64,000 nt of DNA from Selenia dentaria (taxonomy: Eukaryota; Arthropoda; Insecta; Lepidoptera; Geometridae), in contig OU862885.1 of the NCBI GenBank assembly GCA_917880725.1, positions 15,062,119-15,126,118 of the forward strand, given 5' to 3'. Both the position numbers and the translations under genes were made by a program. Under the pieces are notes generated by a model. It had not been told where the DNA came from and did not search any database. It saw nothing but the letters and a program-made list of their open reading frames with translations. Of this stretch, positions 43,154 through 54,092 are shown piece after piece. Within the stretch, counting starts at the first letter, position 1; every line of letters begins with the position of its first letter.

Positions 43154-44035
43154 TCTATATGTAAAAGAAGATGTCCTGACTGACTGACTGACTGACAGAC
43201 AACGCACAGCCTAAACCACTGACCGTAGAGACTTCAAATTTGGAGGGTGTATTGTCCTTGATGCGTAGAGGTGTACTAAGAATGGGGTTTTCCAAATTCT
43301 ACCCCTAAGGGGGTCAAAAGGGGTGAAAACGTTTGTATGAAACTCCTTTGTTTTTGGTGAAAATTTGTATTTGGATAGGTTATAAAAAATGTTAAACAAA
43401 TTTTTTTTTTGGGTAACTAGTGTCGGTTTAAGAGGGTGAAATGGGGGGTGAAAGTTTTTTTTGCAAGTTTTTTTTTCGTACATACAGTGGTGAAAATTAG
43501 CATTTGGACAGTTTAAAGTGATGATTTCAATATTTATTGACAGGGATCACTTAAAGGGGTGAAACGGGAATAATTATTTTTCAAAAGTTCTTTGTTTTTG
43601 GAGCTACAGTGATGAACATTGATAATTGGATATGTAATTTAAAATAAATAGTGATGCTTTCAATATTTTTTTCAGGGATGACTTAAGGGGGTAAAACAAG
43701 GGATGTATAAACTACTACATATTATAAACTGTAGAGGTCAAATTTCTGTACAATTAAAAATATGCTAAAAACCGAGTCAGGGGATGTAAAGATTGAAAAA
43801 TAAGTTCAAATTGTTTGGTTCTCTGTATGTTTGTCTGTCTGTTTGTACGGGCTAATCTCTTAAACGACTGTACCGATTTAAATGAAATTTCGTATGGTGG
43901 TATCTTATATCCCTGATCAACATATAGGATAGTTTTGATCCCGGTACACTAAAGAGTTCCCGTGGAATAATTAAAAATCTGTAATTACCGTATCCCGCGA
44001 GGCCACGCGAGCGAAGCCGCTGGCGGATCAGCTAG
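43154..44035 (+). mobile_element. Long non-autonomous Helitron, M family, possibly composite
   Basis: Starts TCTATATGTAAAAG after A three bases beyond the previous copy and ends ggatcagCTAG before T, 882 bp. The first part has gactgactgactgactgacagac and repeated blocks of gggtgaaa...ttgtttttggtg...gaaaattt (three diverged repeats around 43310, 43440, 43590 and 43690). From about 43720 it matches the copy at 26304-26619. It may be one element or a fusion of two. Confidence 0.7.
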
Positions 44036-44221
44036 TATTATATAAAACCCCTATTTCTCCTGGTCACGCTATAACTTGAGAACGGATGGAACAATCTCGC
44101 TTATTATTTTTTGTTATGTTAATTATTGTCAGGAAAAGGTTCTTATGAAAGAAAAATCAAGAAAAGATGCTAGGCCGAAAGCCGAGCCTACTACGCGACC
44201 AAAGTCGCGGGCATTTGCTAG
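44036..44221 (+). mobile_element. Helitron-like element directly abutting the previous one
   Basis: tattatataaaacccctatttct...tcacgctataacttgagaacggatgg is the same 5' region found in reverse at about 20424-20475. It ends gcgggcatttgCTAG followed by T, preceded by a gcgacc/gtcgc pairing. Its TC start is not visible, so the 5' tip may be lost at the junction. Confidence 0.65.
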
Positions 44222-44274
44222 TAAATTATAATATTGTATTTATCTATCTGTCTTCTATGTATACTTATAATAAA

Positions 44275-44525
44275 TCTGTTGAAGTGAAAATTCTGTACAT
44301 TGAAAGATCAAGAAAATAAATGGCAGACGGTGTTACTAGACCGACACTGAACCCAAAAAGGGGATAAAAAAAATTGTTTGTGTGTCTGTTTGTTTGTTCA
44401 GGCATCACGCAAAAACTACCTGTTCGATTACGATGAAACTTGGTGTAATTATTCTTTAACATCCTGGGCACCACACCTGGGTACTTTTTATCCCGCAAAA
44501 GTATATAAAATTAAAAACAAACTAG
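44275..44525 (+). mobile_element. Possible further Helitron copy
   Basis: Begins TCTGTTGAAG after A and ends aaactAG(CTAG) before T. The interior has the characteristic gttcgattacgatgaaacttggtg and atcctgggca phrases of lepidopteran Helitron repeats. The 3' hairpin is weak. Confidence 0.45.
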
Positions 44526-44549
44526 TACATAATACTCTTGTATGATTAT

Positions 44550-44925
44550 ATACGACAACGAGCTATCGGGAGGGCTATGCTCGGGGTTTCTCTACGTGAT
44601 CGAATCAGAAATGAGGAGATCCGTAGAAGAACGAAAGTCACCGACATAGCCCAGAAGATTAGCCAGTTGAAGTGGCAGTGGGCAGGGCACATAGCACGCA
44701 GAACAGATGGCCGATGGGGCCGAAAGGTTCTGGAGTGGAGACCACGGACCGGCAAGCGCAGCGTAGGTCGTCCACCGACACGGTGGACAGACGACCTGCG
44801 GAAGGTCGCAGGACGACGTTGGATGCAGGCCGCTTCCAACCGGTCCTTTTGGAAAATCATGGGGGAGGCCTATGTTCAGCAGTGGACGTCCTACGGCTGA
44901 GATGATGATGATGATGATGATGATT
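44550..44925 (+). pseudogene. RTE-type retrotransposon C-terminal fragment with GAT tail, copy 2
   Basis: Best-preserved copy: an open frame to the TGA at 44900 encodes S-L-R-D-R-I-R-N-E-E-I, W-A-G-H-I-A-R-R-T-D-G-R-W, G-R-P-P-T-R-W-T-D-D-L, W-M-Q-A-A-S-N-R and ends A-Y-V-Q-Q-W-T-S-Y-G. It is followed at once by (GAT)7-like microsatellite, the characteristic RTE 3' tail. The 5' part (endonuclease and RT catalytic core) is missing, as usual for dead-on-arrival copies. Confidence 0.9.
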
Positions 44926-44947
44926 ATATTACTCAATTACGGCCGCC

Positions 44948-45176
44948 ATGACTGGCCGGTTGGCGCAGAACCCTGCCTTCTGAACCGCTGGTACCGGATT
45001 CGATTCTGCCACGGCGGACAGGTCAAACATTGGTGTGCAGGTAAATGTTTGACCAGAGTCTGGGTGTGTATATGTATATAAGTAGGTAGGTATATCAGTC
45101 ATAAGGTACCCATAGTACAGGCTCTGCTTAGTTTGGGACCTGAAGACCTTGTGTGGATAGTTCCATATTCTTATAT
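44948..45176 (+). mobile_element. tRNA-derived SINE copy 2
   Basis: gactggccggttggcgcag (A box) and ggattcgattctgcc (B-box-like), then aatgtttgaccagagtctgggtgtgtatatgt and tagtacaggctctgcttagtttgggacctgaagacc. Homologous to 9512-9703. It sits directly behind the RTE tail. Confidence 0.8.
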
Positions 45177-45182
45177 TAAGTA

Positions 45183-45382
45183 CTAGCTGCTCTCCGCGGT
45201 TACACCCACGCGGTGATGGATGATGATGATGATGAATCTTAAATAGCCTATGTTACTCAGGTTGAACGTAGCTATCCAATGGTGAAAGGATTTTTGAAAT
45301 TGGTCCAGTACTTTTTGAGCCAATTCGTTACAAACATACTTACAAATCTTTTCTCTTTATAATATCATAGTAATAGTATAGA
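45183..45382 (-). mobile_element. Non-autonomous Helitron, H family, copy 3
   Basis: On minus it starts ATC|TATAC... (TC at 45382-45381) and ends gagcagCTAG at 45183 before T. It has the GATGATGATGATGA tract and the tggttacacccacg hairpin region. 200 bp with both ends intact. Confidence 0.85.
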
Positions 45383-45654
45383 TTATTATTATAATTATTT
45401 TTTAACATTCCACACACTTACTCATAATACAAGAGTATATTGAACTGGTGTTCTTGACAGGGCTCGAACCTGGACCCTCACGACTGTCACTGCTTAAGTG
45501 GTATAGGTATGGAGGTACGGTGTAATATGTAGGTACGGATAGCAAAATAACAAATAAAGTATGAGAGAATACTATAGTTTGACAAACGAAATTTCAAACT
45601 GCATAAAATGACACAACTCTGTGTTAACTGTGGTAAAAGTGTATTTAGACGTCA
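45383..45654. other. Short intergenic stretch
   Basis: A tRNA T-arm-like sequence (minus: ccaggttcgagccctgtcaagaac) lies at about 45440-45470. The rest of a tRNA fold is absent, so no gene is called. Confidence 0.4.
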
Positions 45655-45945
45655 TAACCAGCTCAACATGTTCCCACTGCTGGGACTCGAGCCTTCCTCT
45701 CAGAGAGGCGGCTTGGTGGATAGGCTATAGTGGCCAACCCATGTTAAAGTTAACAGGCCGCCCGCAGGTGTGCGACATTGCCTAACAGCTGTTGTCCTAA
45801 GACAAACAACCGGGACCGACGGCTTACTCGTAACGTGCTCTCCGAAGCACGGAAGCGCTCAGTTGAAAAATGTCAATAGCGGTCACCCATCCAACACCGC
45901 AGCAAGCGTTGCTTAACATTGTTGACCGGTTAAGATCGCTAAGTC
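45655..45945 (-). mobile_element. 5S-rRNA-derived SINE, copy B
   Basis: On minus the head reads gcgatcttaaccggtcaacaatgttaagcaacgcttgctgcgg...gttggatgggtgaccgct, aligning with 5S rRNA over the internal promoter. It is followed by the same body as copy A (cgcttccgtgcttcggagagcacgtt, gtttgtcttaggacaacagctgttaggcaatgtcg) and the end cccagcagtgggaacatgttgagctggttatgac. Insertion of an independent copy confirms a mobile family. Confidence 0.85.
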
Positions 45946-46053
45946 GAGCGCTTCAGACCTGGGCGTATCTAAGTAGGTACCTAATTAGTATCAATAATAA
46001 AAATAACTTAATTATGTATACGTCGATAAATACTTTACTAGCACATTCTATAC

Positions 46054-46151
46054 CTTTTCTACTGACTTTCAAAAAGGAGAAGGTACAGTAAAAGAGTAGA
46101 AGTAAAGTAATAGAATGGAAGTTGGTATTACGTTTTTGAAATTGCACTTGT
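46054..46151 (-). repeat. Family R repeat, copy 7 (internal deletion)
   Basis: Both ends are present (tctactgactttcaaaaaggagaagg and ggaagttggtatta...tttgaaattgcacttg), but the middle 150 bp is missing. Confidence 0.7.
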
Positions 46152-46292
46152 TTTATTATGATTTTTACAGCTTGCTAAGCGAGACGAAACATTGCAATTT
46201 TTTAGAGAAAATTATGCACGTCCTCGGATGGAGTTCATCTCGATAGGATGATTAAAGTCTACTAGATAGTTAAATTCAATTCTCGGATGGGT

Positions 46293-46400
46293 TTCTCGGT
46301 GGCCTAGTGGGCATGGCATCTGACATGGATTGTCGGAAGAGGCGGTTTCTAATCTCGTCGGAGGACTTAATTTTTCCCTCTAAAATTGCAATGTTTATCC
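46293..46400 (+). mobile_element. tRNA-like SINE, copy T4
   Basis: tctcggtggcctagtgggcatggcatctgacatggattgtcggaag...ggcggtttctaatctcgtcggagg, then ttttccctctaaaattgcaatgttta. Same family as the copies at 27.5 and 29.7 kb. Confidence 0.7.
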
Positions 46401-48105
46401 ATTACTTTTACTGTAACAACAATTTATTAGGAATATGTTAACGATAGATCCAACCACAGTTTTTGCTGTAAGAGAAAAAGCAACCTGACAGGTATTTGTT
46501 TTCTTACAATTCTTGTTTATAATTAATCTGAATCTTGGAAACGGCTCCAGCGATTTTCATGAAATTTAGTATATGGGGGGTGTTAGGGGCGATAAATCGA
46601 TCCAGCTAGATTTCATTTTTAGAAAACGTCGTTTTATTCGTGTTTTCAGGAAATGAAATACTGCTACAATAAACTGTTTTACCGACATAGCAACACTAAA
46701 GCTACTTAGACAATAGATGGCGTTGTTATGCAATACTAAGCCAAACAGGTCGAGTTACTAAAAGAAACGAGCAAATCTGATTAATCCAGATGATTATTTT
46801 TTTAATCGGATGAGTGACTTTGTGAGACTTTGATAACTTTGTGAATACTGGTCTGATAATTATAATATTATAATTGTAAAATTTAGTTATCATATATTAT
46901 CAAGGTAGAATTAGTCTAGGAGCTCTAGCAGACGTACAGTTACTTAAAAGCCTACTTAGCTTACTTTTAAATTTTTTTAAGTACTAAAAAGTACTATTAC
47001 CTACTAGTACTAAGTAATAGTACTAAGTACTATTTATACTACTTTATATTTGTACAATAAAAAAACTGAAATAATCAAAACGAACGGGCATGGTCAACAG
47101 TGTGTTGATTACATAAAAAAAAACTTAAAATGGGACAACATGAAGAGGTAGAAAAGAGTTAATTATTTCTTTTAGTATGGAGAAGTTCTATGCGTTCCTC
47201 TTAACCGTTAGGCATGCTTATGAATTATTATTGCTATGATGGTTCAGTTTTGTTTAGTTTTGTTGCTGACGGTACACGCGCATACGCAGCTACGGGAGCT
47301 CGACGCGCAGCGAGGGGCCGATTTTGTTTGTGGAGATAATCTCACTGTCTAACACTGACAGTCGCTTGATGACGATGATGACTCCCCGATGGTCTGGTAA
47401 CTGAGCTTTTATGTGTTTTTACCACGAGCCTGGAACGAAGATGGTAAGGGCTATCGATTTTACCTAATGCGTCTAATATGTATGGGCTTCAAGATAATAG
47501 AGCAAAAACCTTCACTGATTTTACTTGTCACAGTATTCTGAAGCTTTTTCGACTTACAGAGCGTTGTCCTTTCGAAGATGTGATTATCGGGAATAAAATT
47601 CAATACAATAACATTCCTCCCAAATTCACTGGAGTGAAAACCATTGTCAACGAGCATCAGCTGTGTACTTAGTATTCCAAATAATAACTATTTTGTGACC
47701 GATTCAAGTACACCGGAAAATATCAAATCAGACACCTACGTGTTGCGATGTATGTCATTGCAATCACGGAAGTTGATCTTGGAATTGTTTTGAATCTTAA
47801 GAGAGACTTGGAAATGGATTGAATTGAGGATCTGTGAAATTAGTCCTAAAACGCCAGAGTTATTAAAAGGCAGTAAGGTCCAAAGTCTAACAATCATCAC
47901 CTGCACCCGTATTCGGGAAGAACACTTCGTGTCATTTGAATGCCGGCTTGAGTGCGCATATGCTAGTTCCTCCCAGTTGCGTAGGTATGGTTGAAATCCA
48001 AATCGACGTACTGGGTATTGGATCCCCATATTATTATATTTTGCCTGTTAATTTATAAGCATGACATTATAATATGGAAAATACGCAAAGTAAACTACAT
48101 GGCCG
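46401..48105. other. Intergenic, no confident gene
   Basis: Repeat words (ccagcgattttcatgaaatttagtatatgg at about 46550) and a TACTAAGTACT-rich patch at 46975-47045. Opposite short frames at 47460-47672 show no family; the sequence there is slightly less AT-rich but is not called. Confidence 0.4.
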
Positions 48106-48830
48106 AGCGAGCGAAGCGTCTCTACTTTAAATAGTCAAACTGACTTGCATCTGTCCGTATGTTTGTTACGTTGTATGTACGTCTTCATGTACAGGTCGCA
48201 TTTTTCAATAGATCTTGATGAAACTTGGTATGCATGTTCAACAATTTATATATTTTTTTGTCTTCGGATATTTTGAGTGGGTGGGACTTTTCCTAAAAAG
48301 GGGAAAGCTTGCTGCAACGCTATTTACCGACCGAGTTAGATAAAATTTGGTAGACACATTAGGTACCTGAGTTTCGAATATGAGCACAAAGTGGTTTTCG
48401 AGATAATAGGTTGTGAAGTACTGCGGAAAATCACCGCTGATAAGACTGTGTGGTCGCTAGGTCTACTGTTCGCAGAACTACTAGTTTAAAGTATCCAGCA
48501 CTCTATTCATCATACCTACGCAGGCGAACTCTTGCGGGAGAGTTATATAACTTCACCACCTGGTTCATACCACCCAGGGATCAATTGCATAGATTCGCCA
48601 AATATGTATATTCCTGCGAACGTGGTGGTTCAGCTATTACACGTGGCTCACAAGAGGACTTAGGTATTATATATCCGTAAGCATCATTGACATCTTTTCT
48701 TCTCACTTAGAATTTTGCTACCTTTAAGACTACATGCATTATTTTTTTCAATAACGTACAAACTGTCTTGTCTTGTATTGCACATCACTACAGGCCGACA
48801 CTTCTGATTTCAAATGCACCGGTCACTTAT
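48106..48830. other. Helitron-like debris, unassigned
   Basis: gagcgagcgaagcgtctct at 48105, tgtccgtatgtttgttacg and ttgatgaaacttggtatgcatg, then ctgttcgcagaactactag at about 48465-48485. These look like broken Helitron or related repeats, but ends cannot be set. Confidence 0.35.
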
Positions 48831-49800
48831 TCAGTCCAGTTTACTTTTTAATCCGGCGAGCAAGCTCAGTCAAGGATTAAAGAATACAATATCTGCATGT
48901 AATGGATATGCACTAGAGCATAAACAGTCTTGTTTGGCGATACGCCGACATAGACACTTCTAAAGAATTGTTGTTTGAGAGTGGTCAATACTCATACGAA
49001 GTTATTGTCGTAGTATTTAACTTATCTACCATACTAGTCGGTGATATTAAGAGGAAATATCAGAGACCACAGATTAGTACCTAGTGTTTGCGCCAAAGGC
49101 GTCATACAAACGCATTTGCCAGTGTCCTCTCTAAATCATGGCACTAGTATTTTTTTTCTATGAAAATGAAGACACCGATACCTTATTGTATGTATGGCAA
49201 ACATATAATGTTCAAGCTTTGTGATGTTAATATTTTCTGATTTAAATTAATGAATAAACTTACATGTTGAAATACTAGTATTTCAACATGTAAGTTTATT
49301 CGGGTGGGTTTTATGAATACTTAATAGTTTTCTAAAAAAAGTTTGCTTAGCATAAATATATGATTTATAAAAATATTAAACTGTCTTTAGAAGTATAAAA
49401 TCCCTACAATTTGTGCTAAGAGCAACACTTGACGTTCTGAAAAAAAAAGGTAAACAGATCATGAAAAACATATGAGTTAATTATACCTAAAATTGTAACA
49501 TATTTAGCTGTGCTAATTCTGTATAATGGATTTAATTTTACTTTTTCTACACGATCCCAACGTGCTACTTCTTCCCAACACTATTTCAAACGTTTCTAAA
49601 TTTAAACGAACCAATGACAACGGCGCCGTTTACTTTTTAATCCTAATCGCTTCTTGTTGGCGGCCAGTACCCAGCAGCAAGGAGCTTGACCATGGATTAA
49701 CGAATACAATATCTGCTTGTAATGGATATGCACTAGAGCATAGACGGTTTTGTTTGGCGATACGCCGACGCCTCAAAAGAATGATAGTTTTTAAAAGAAT
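48831..49800 (+). repeat. Dispersed direct-repeat pair 0.8 kb apart
   Basis: 48836-48975 and 49626-49790 share gtttactttttaatcc, gagcaagctcag/aggagcttgac, gattaa-gaatacaatatctgc-tgtaatggatatgcactagagcata and ttgtttggcgatacgccga. Two overlapping frames on opposite strands over the second copy (49526-49933, 49630-50046) have no known domain, so I treat this as a non-coding repeat. Confidence 0.6.
49252..49301. repeat. 50-bp perfect palindrome
   Basis: The 25 bases gaataaacttacatgttgaa+atact are followed at once by their exact reverse complement, centre ACTAGT, no spacer. Confidence 0.9.
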
Positions 49801-50015
49801 AAAGAGTATAGAATGTGCGTCGTTTGAGGGTGCTCCTCGCTTCAGAGATAATGGACCACTCGGCAGAATCTGTTTGAGTGCATGTGGTCTACGGCGGTGT
49901 AGAAGAAAGGTTTTTTTACCTTTTATGTTGTAACTGTGTACTTTTAAGCTTTTATGTGTTAGAATTTGTTTATGAAAATCGCTGATAGTTTTGTCATTTA
50001 AAAATAACCTAATGA

Positions 50016-50408
50016 TGGAACCGACTTCAACACTAAAAATGTGCAATAATTTATTGAAGTCGGTACCATTATAGTTTAAATGTATATATTATCACAATAT
50101 TCTGCGAATTTACCGATTTCGACAAGTTATTTCACCCTTTTTAGTAACCCTTGCTACTTACGGGATCGATTGTCATTCACCGTCAATTACGATATTATCA
50201 AGAAAAGCGATACACTTCAGTTATTGGGTTGTAACTCAAAAACGACTCGACCTAATTTGAGTTAATTTAAATCGGACCACCTTAGAAGTATGCTCTACCA
50301 AACGAAATAAGAATTATCTATAAGGCTACTCTGTACAAAGTGATGCATGTTTATAAAAAATATAAGAGTCGACTTCAGAACTTCCTCCTTTGGGAAGTCG
50401 GTTGAAAA
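50016..50408 (+). repeat. Family B dispersed repeat, copy 2
   Basis: ggaaccgacttcaacac to cctcctttgggaagtcggttgaaa; shares cgggatcgattgtcatt, ttgggttgtaactcaaaaacgac and gtatgctctaccaaacgaaataagaat (in reverse) with 8963-9403. Confidence 0.65.
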
Positions 50409-50439
50409 TGTACTTAGGCAGAGTTCTACATTTTATTTG

Positions 50440-50562
50440 TCCTGACTGACTGATACATGCCGAGCCTAAGCCGGGACTACAAGCTTAGAATTGAGGCAGT
50501 AGAGGCCGTTTTCGGAAATTTCAAACTTGTGACGCGAGTGAAACCGCTGGCGGGTCAGCTAG
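50440..50562 (+). mobile_element. Helitron M-family shortened copy
   Basis: gtcctgactgactgatacatgccgagcctaagc...gacgcgagtgaaaccgctggcgggtcagCTAG before T. The 5' end is not resolved. Confidence 0.6.
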
Positions 50563-52240
50563 TAGGTAAGGGGGGCGAAGTGCGCCTATTATAAATATTT
50601 CATAAACTGCTGGTGGAATCCTAGTACATATTGACATCTTACGCCGATGTAACAAACTATAACATAGTTTCGGGTAATCGTCATAGATGGCTTTAGTCAC
50701 GCGGACTTGAGATACGCGGCATTACTTTTAGTGTCATTCAAAGTGCAGTCAAATGCAGGGATGACCTTGCGCAAGTAATCGGCATAAATCTCAAAAACCT
50801 GAGTATTTTCTGACCGAACATGTAAGGTACATAATTTAAAGGTTTTATTTTAACCGTGACTTTATTTCACTCCTAAGTATTGAAATTTATATTGTATTTT
50901 TTTCAGTGTTATATTAACTAACCGAGTGAAGCAAAGGTCTGTGTGTTAGATGCTCGAGAAATGGATAGTATGCATGTATATAATGTATGTAAGTTAGTTT
51001 ATCCGACGACACCTTTCGAACACCTGAAAGGCCATTCTCGCACTTTTGCTATTTATCTACTAAGCATAAAAAGTCATACATTGCTAGTTGGGTGTGGTTG
51101 AAAGAGTTGTTAATGAGATAGGTCTTCAAAATATGCCGGACAGAATTTACAACAAAAATTAAATATGTTAGGTTATGCTAAATGAAGAATGAATATTTCT
51201 AGTAATCCTAAACAGTTGGATCATGCGACATATCGCGCCAATACCAAAACTTGTTATTTAGTATCAAGCCAAACTTTTCGGTAAATACGTATTATCATAA
51301 AAATATTACGATGAACTTTTTATATCTGTCCTTCTATTATTAATGATAATGAAAGATTTTATAGGATATTATTTGATTTTTTAATGGATTTTAAGAATTT
51401 TTCATGGAAAAATCTTTACCCTCTTACCCCACCGTCTATAAAAGATAAACATGGTTACAGTTCGCTCTCTCAGAGACTTCAAGAAACAGATCAAAATAAT
51501 GTTCTCTGCCCCTGTTATACAAATTTATGGCTTGGTATGGCGCACTTACCCGAAATTCGATTTTATGATAGTATAGATACTTCAAGAATGGGACAATGAA
51601 AAAAGCTAACATTTTGCTAATGATATGCATGATATGAATATTTTAATGAAATGCATTTTGTATTTTAATGAACTATTAAAATGCGTGGTTGTTTTTATTG
51701 GAATCCTTCATAATAGCGTTTTATTTCTACCAGGCGCACTTCACCGATTTGTGGGGAAAGTGCGCCTAGCGTACATATTTTCTAATTTACTTTTAAAAAT
51801 CATTATATTCCTGCTATATTTTATTGACATAACATGGGTTGTATTTCCAAAATATCACAGATTCTCAAACTGTCACATCCAGTTTCATTGGTTGACCCAA
51901 ACAGAAGATATGTTTCATCAAAGTCAACTATGAAAAAAGTATGGCGCAGTTCGAACCCGTAACTTATGTTATAAACTTATAACACGGTGCACCATTATAT
52001 ACCGTTTGTTTAACACATAAAGTTTTATACTTCAAAATTCAGTTCAACACCGCACTGCGACCATCGAAAAATTTTTCTCATTCTTATATAATAATTTCAC
52101 TTGGTACTTTGCCTAAATAAACATCGCAATTGTAATAAACTAGGTACTAATTAATGGAGACTACTGCAAATATCTGCCGCTGCGTCGATACCCATCAGGA
52201 TGGACTTTTGCTAAATATGCACAACCAGTAAAAGCCTGAA
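50563..52240. other. Intergenic; AGGCGCACTT hairpin at 51732-51767
   Basis: No gene supported; small frames at 51384-51933 lack domains. aggcgcacttcacc...aagtgcgcct (51732-51767) forms a short stem-loop, and the word (g)gcgcactt/aagtgcgcc recurs at about 50579 and 51540. This suggests ends of a decayed TIR element. Confidence 0.4.
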
Positions 52241-52330
52241 GTGGAGAACTCCTTGGAGAAAGCCTCTGAATGGGGACGACAAAATCTTGTCCAATTTAAC
52301 CCCACAAAGACAACTCTCCGCCAAAAAAAT
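52241..52330 (+). pseudogene. Short non-LTR RT fragment
   Basis: Frame with S-L-E-K-A-S-E-W-G-R-Q-N-L-V-Q-F-N-P-T-K-T, the well-known segment just after the catalytic core of Jockey/I-like RTs (A-x-x-W-G-x-x-N-L-V-x-F-N-x-x-K-T). Only about 30 codons remain. Confidence 0.65.
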
Positions 52331-52364
52331 TCACCCCTGCGCCACAGTTCCAAGGAACACCCCT

Positions 52365-52640
52365 AAAGAACAAGACTCCAATGGCTCGGGCATGTAGTTC
52401 GAATGGGTGAGGATCGTGCGGTCAGAAGAGCGTATGTGGGTCGTCCAAGTGGCCGAAGACCTGTCGAGCGCCAGAGGTACCGCTGGAATGACGGTCATGA
52501 TGGTCAAAAAGATCTCCGCGAACTTCAGGCCGTCAACTGTACTGAAACGACATTTTAAACAGAGAAGCTTGGCGGTCTCTAGTGTTGGAGGCTAAGATCC
52601 TTCGGGTCGAAGCGCCACTGCAGTAATTAAGTAAGTAGGA
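52365..52640 (+). pseudogene. Second RTE-like family, C-terminal fragment
   Basis: Encodes R-L-Q-W-L-G-H-V-V-R-M-G-E-D-R-A, Y-V-G-R-P-S-G-R-R-P-V-E-R-Q-R-Y-R-W and D-L-R-E-L-Q-A, then after a frame break R-E-A-W-R-S-L-V-L-E-A-K, ending with gtaattaagtaagta tail repeats. It has the same architecture as the 44.5-kb RTE copies but a distinct sequence and tail. It begins about 30 bp after the RT fragment at 52241, so the two may be a chimeric insertion. Confidence 0.75.
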
Positions 52641-54092
52641 GTGGCCTTAAAAATTAAAACATGCATTGCAACACTAGCTAGGCGTTAAATTAAACCTTTC
52701 CATTTATAGTATGCTTTTGAATTGTTATGATGAGACTCGCACATATAAAATATGTTTGATTTGAAGCTTAGATTATACTTACTTCTAAAAAATATCTGAA
52801 ATATAAAAAGGCTTGCCTACAGATTTTAATTAAGCATTTTTTCTCATGTCGAGAGACGTATCATGGTAGCTTCTATTTTGCGCTCCACTGCTTCTTGACA
52901 AGCCGAGATATAAACCAAATCACTTCACACTTTATATTCCAACTACTTTTACCATACACTTTAATATAAGAGGAATAAAGGTTATATTGGGATTGAGTTT
53001 AAAACGTAAAATGAAAAGGATTTGTGGTTAAGATAATTACAAAGGTCAATGCGCCCAGTTAACTCTGTGTTTGTGTGTGTAATAATTTGGTACATTTAAT
53101 ATGATTCACGAGTTCAGGGAATTATTGACAAAATAACAATCACCACTTACTTTAAGTAATCAATGGCTTAAGTAACCTATATTTATAGGTGCTTAGGTGC
53201 AAAAATAGGTTAGTAAAATAACCCTCTAAGTAATTTTACCCGATCGCGGCGAAACCCTCTAAAGGAGGGACAAAACTTATTTTTCTCTGTAAAAGTTGCA
53301 AAATGTCATATAGGAACTTATCATATTATATACGCAGAAAACTTACCGCGGATTAAGTTAGCAAAATTTCATCATTTAGCTGTATGAAGAAAGGACACGC
53401 AAACTAAGACGCAAAACCTCTTATATAAAATTTATATTGGTGGGATATCTTGTGGACTTCCCCCTTCGTTTGTTTGTGTTGACAGAAAAGAACATTGAGT
53501 CGAAGGAAGAAGGAAACTTGCTTCTTACGGTCCACTGTTTCACTTGCAGGACTACAAGAATGTCTTATTTTTCTTGATTTCCTCTTTCTCTTCTCTCTTC
53601 TTTTTCTTCACAAAGGATCACAAGAGAAATACAGGAATGTCTGCAGTGCAAAGGTGTGTAAAGTCATGTTATACAATAATGATCCATCCACGATCACGTA
53701 AGCTCTCCGGCCTCACTCGCTTCGCGTCAAAAAGCCATTGAATGAAATACGAAAGTATGATATTGTAGATAAATTAAATTACAATTCGACCTCTGCTACC
53801 GGCCGGCGGGTGGCAACGCAGTGAAATTAGTTTGTTAGTATTGTGTGGTCACACGCCTTCACTAACAACAAGGAAGTTTGGCGTCTAGATTTGGCAAATT
53901 CCATAGCCATTTATATCACACTAAGTATACTACACATAAATACCTTTAAGTATATACTCAAACTTTTCGACCGTTTTGGCGTGAATGAGTTACAAACATA
54001 CTTCCATCCATACTTACATTTGCATTTATCGACGTTTTCGATAAGCGTCTCTGCTCTGCAATAGCTTGGGCAAAATAAATGCTTTCGTAGCA
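52641..54092. other. Intergenic, nothing recognised
   Basis: AT-rich. ctctccggcctcactcgcttcgcgtc at about 53703 is a repeat-like word. No supported gene. Confidence 0.4.

Noticed and set aside
43185..43202. Possible CRISPR-like or satellite array (gactgactgactgactgac)
   Set aside because: A short tetranucleotide run inside a Helitron, no spacers.
45433..45470. tRNA 3' half on minus with CCA
   Set aside because: No matching 5' half; T-arm-like sequence alone is not enough.
49526..50046. Two overlapping frames of 135 and 138 codons on opposite strands
   Set aside because: No domain on either strand, and the DNA is part of a dispersed repeat also seen at 48.8 kb.
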